From: Candidatus Harpocratesius repetitus
Lineage (GTDB): Archaea > Asgardarchaeota > Lokiarchaeia > Sigyniarchaeales > Promethearchaeaceae
Reading direction: 5' to 3'
Length of the DNA: 64,000 bases
Assembly (NCBI GenBank): GCA_021498095.1
Contig: JAIZWK010000001.1
Location: forward strand, 3,783,450 to 3,847,449
Positions 62,944-64,000 of this stretch are shown here, piece by piece. The notes under the pieces were generated by a model. It made no database searches. It was not told where the DNA came from and saw only the letters and a list, made by a program, of their open reading frames with translations. The stretch's first letter is position 1. Every line of letters starts with the position of its first letter. A program made the position numbers and the translations under genes.

Positions 62944-64000
62944 CTATTCGAATTCAATGGTTGAAGGAGGTTTATTAGAGATGTCATATACTACTCGATT
63001 AAATCCCCGTACTTCATTGATAATTCGAGAACTGATTCGTTCCAATACGTTCCAGTCAATTTTAGCAAAATTAGCAGTCATTGCATCAATAGATTCAACA
63101 ATTCTCACTGCACAAATATTTTCAAAGGTACGAAAATCCCCCATGACACCAACTGATTTTACAGGGAGATAAACGGCAAAAGCTTGCCAAATTTGATTAT
63201 ACAAACCCGCTTTCTTTATTTCTTCAATGACTATGGCATCAGCTTCCCGCAATATATCCAATTTTTCCTTCGTAATATCACCAATGCACCGTACTGCCAA
63301 TCCCGGTCCAGGAAATGGATGACGTTGGATTAATTCGGAAGGTAAGCCCAATTCTTGGCCTAACTTTCGCACTTCATCCTTGTATAAATCCCGTAACGGC
63401 TCTATTATTTTTAATTTCATGTTTTCTGGTAAAGTTAAATTATGATGAGACTTAATTTTGCTTGAACTTTTACCTCCAGTTCCGGCTTGTGATTCGACTC
63501 GATCGGGATAAATTGTACCTTGAGCTAAAAATTCCACATTTGGATATTTTTCTTCCAATTCTCTGGCTTTTTTTTCAAATACTTCGATAAATGTGTGACC
63601 AATAATCTTTCGTTTCTGTTCAGGGTCAGTTACTTTATTCAATCGTTCAAGAAATAAATCAGAAGCATCCACCAGATGAAAATTTGAAAAATGCAAACGA
63701 TCACGAAACCATTCGCAGACCTGTTCCACTTCATTTTTTCGAAGCAGTCCATTATTTACGAAAATTAAATGCACTTGATCTTGAATTGCTTTTTTTAATA
63801 ATATCGAAACAACTGAAGAATCTACCCCTCCAGAAAGGCCTAAAATTACGCTTTTATCTTGAACAACAGAACGAATTTCTTTAACAGATTTTTCAATCCA
63901 ATGTTCCACCTTCCAAGACTGAGACGCATGGCAGATGTTAAATAAGAAATTCTGAAACATCTTTGATCCGTTTTCAGTATGATGAACTTCAGCGTGAAAT
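62944..64000 (-). CDS. guaA: GMP synthase, C-terminal part (runs off the window)
   Basis: Open from the right edge to the stop at 62944; about 352 residues visible. The ATP-pyrophosphatase loop is [13 protein letters not shown]. The C-terminus with [15 protein letters not shown] and KPPSTIEFE is the dimerisation domain. Upstream, [18 protein letters not shown] is the end of the class I glutaminase, with its catalytic His and Glu. So this is the two-domain GuaA, not the separate-subunit form of many archaea. It aminates XMP to GMP. The ATG at 63960 is internal and is not the start. Confidence 0.93.
   Translation of the reverse strand, partial: FHAEVHHTENGSKMFQNFLFNICHASQSWKVEHWIEKSVKEIRSVVQDKSVILGLSGGVDSSVVSILLKKAIQDQVHLIFVNNGLLRKNEVEQVCEWFRDRLHFSNFHLVDASDLFLERLNKVTDPEQKRKIIGHTFIEVFEKKARELEEKYPNVEFLAQGTIYPDRVESQAGTGGKSSSKIKSHHNLTLPENMKLKIIEPLRDLYKDEVRKLGQELGLPSELIQRHPFPGPGLAVRCIGDITKEKLDILREADAIVIEEIKKAGLYNQIWQAFAVYLPVKSVGVMGDFRTFENICAVRIVESIDAMTANFAKIDWNVLERISSRIINEVRGFNRVVYDISNKPPSTIEFE

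Noticed and set aside
63958..63960. ATG 63960 as the start of a separate GMP synthase subunit
   Set aside because: The frame stays open to the window edge and encodes the end of the glutaminase domain.

Overview
The window reads as a piece of an Asgard-type archaeal chromosome, most like the Lokiarchaeia. It is strongly AT-rich. The information machinery is archaeal: TFB, RNA polymerase subunit K, aIF2-gamma, archaeal-type AlaRS, a histone, Hef, and a SepF-like division protein. Eukaryote-like parts sit beside it: a Ras-superfamily GTPase, a JAMM/MPN protease, a 7-helix protein with a longin-like tail, and a membrane protein whose C-terminal domain resembles CWH43/PGAP2IP. A SelD gene reads through an in-frame TGA at the catalytic position, so the cell very probably uses selenocysteine. 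All family names rest on motif recognition; no database search was possible.

Layout. 0-8.4 kb: SepF-like gene, a radical-SAM plus DUF4130 pair, a small membrane protein, feoA and feoB with operator-like palindromes, an esterase and a KsgA/Dim1-family methylase. 8.4-9.9 kb: one complete insertion sequence with 13-bp inverted repeats and a perfect 7-bp target duplication, inserted between the methylase and a leucine-rich-repeat gene that were previously 28 bp apart. 10-18.6 kb: a B12-type radical-SAM protein, an Lrp regulator, a broken sugar/cation symporter and an ABC exporter followed by T-rich 20-bp tandem repeats. 18.8-20 kb: selenoprotein SelD with a SECIS-like hairpin in its 3' region. 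20-31 kb: a large HEAT/coiled-coil protein, aIF2-gamma with a long basic tail, a metallo-beta-lactamase-fold protein, AlaRS.

31-45 kb is rich in long coiled-coil, HEAT and unrecognised proteins, together with a JAMM protease, TFB, and a 158-bp intergenic element (35280-35437) bounded by 9-bp inverted repeats with four internal hairpins: either a structured RNA or a MITE-like element. 45-55 kb: a surface protein, class III aminotransferase, SDR, membrane proteins, a PHP hydrolase overlapping Hef, and a tailed histone. 55-64 kb: two GNATs, a cysteine-rich PAS protein, tRNA-Val(CAC) with a 30-nt insert in its D-loop, rpoK, a DedA protein, the small GTPase, the CWH43-like protein, the 7TM-longin protein and the end of a two-domain guaA that runs off the window.

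The strongest leads are the SelD selenoprotein with its 3' hairpin, the D-loop intron, the 158-bp structured element, the IS that split an operon and replaced the methylase leader, and the CWH43-like and longin-like membrane proteins.
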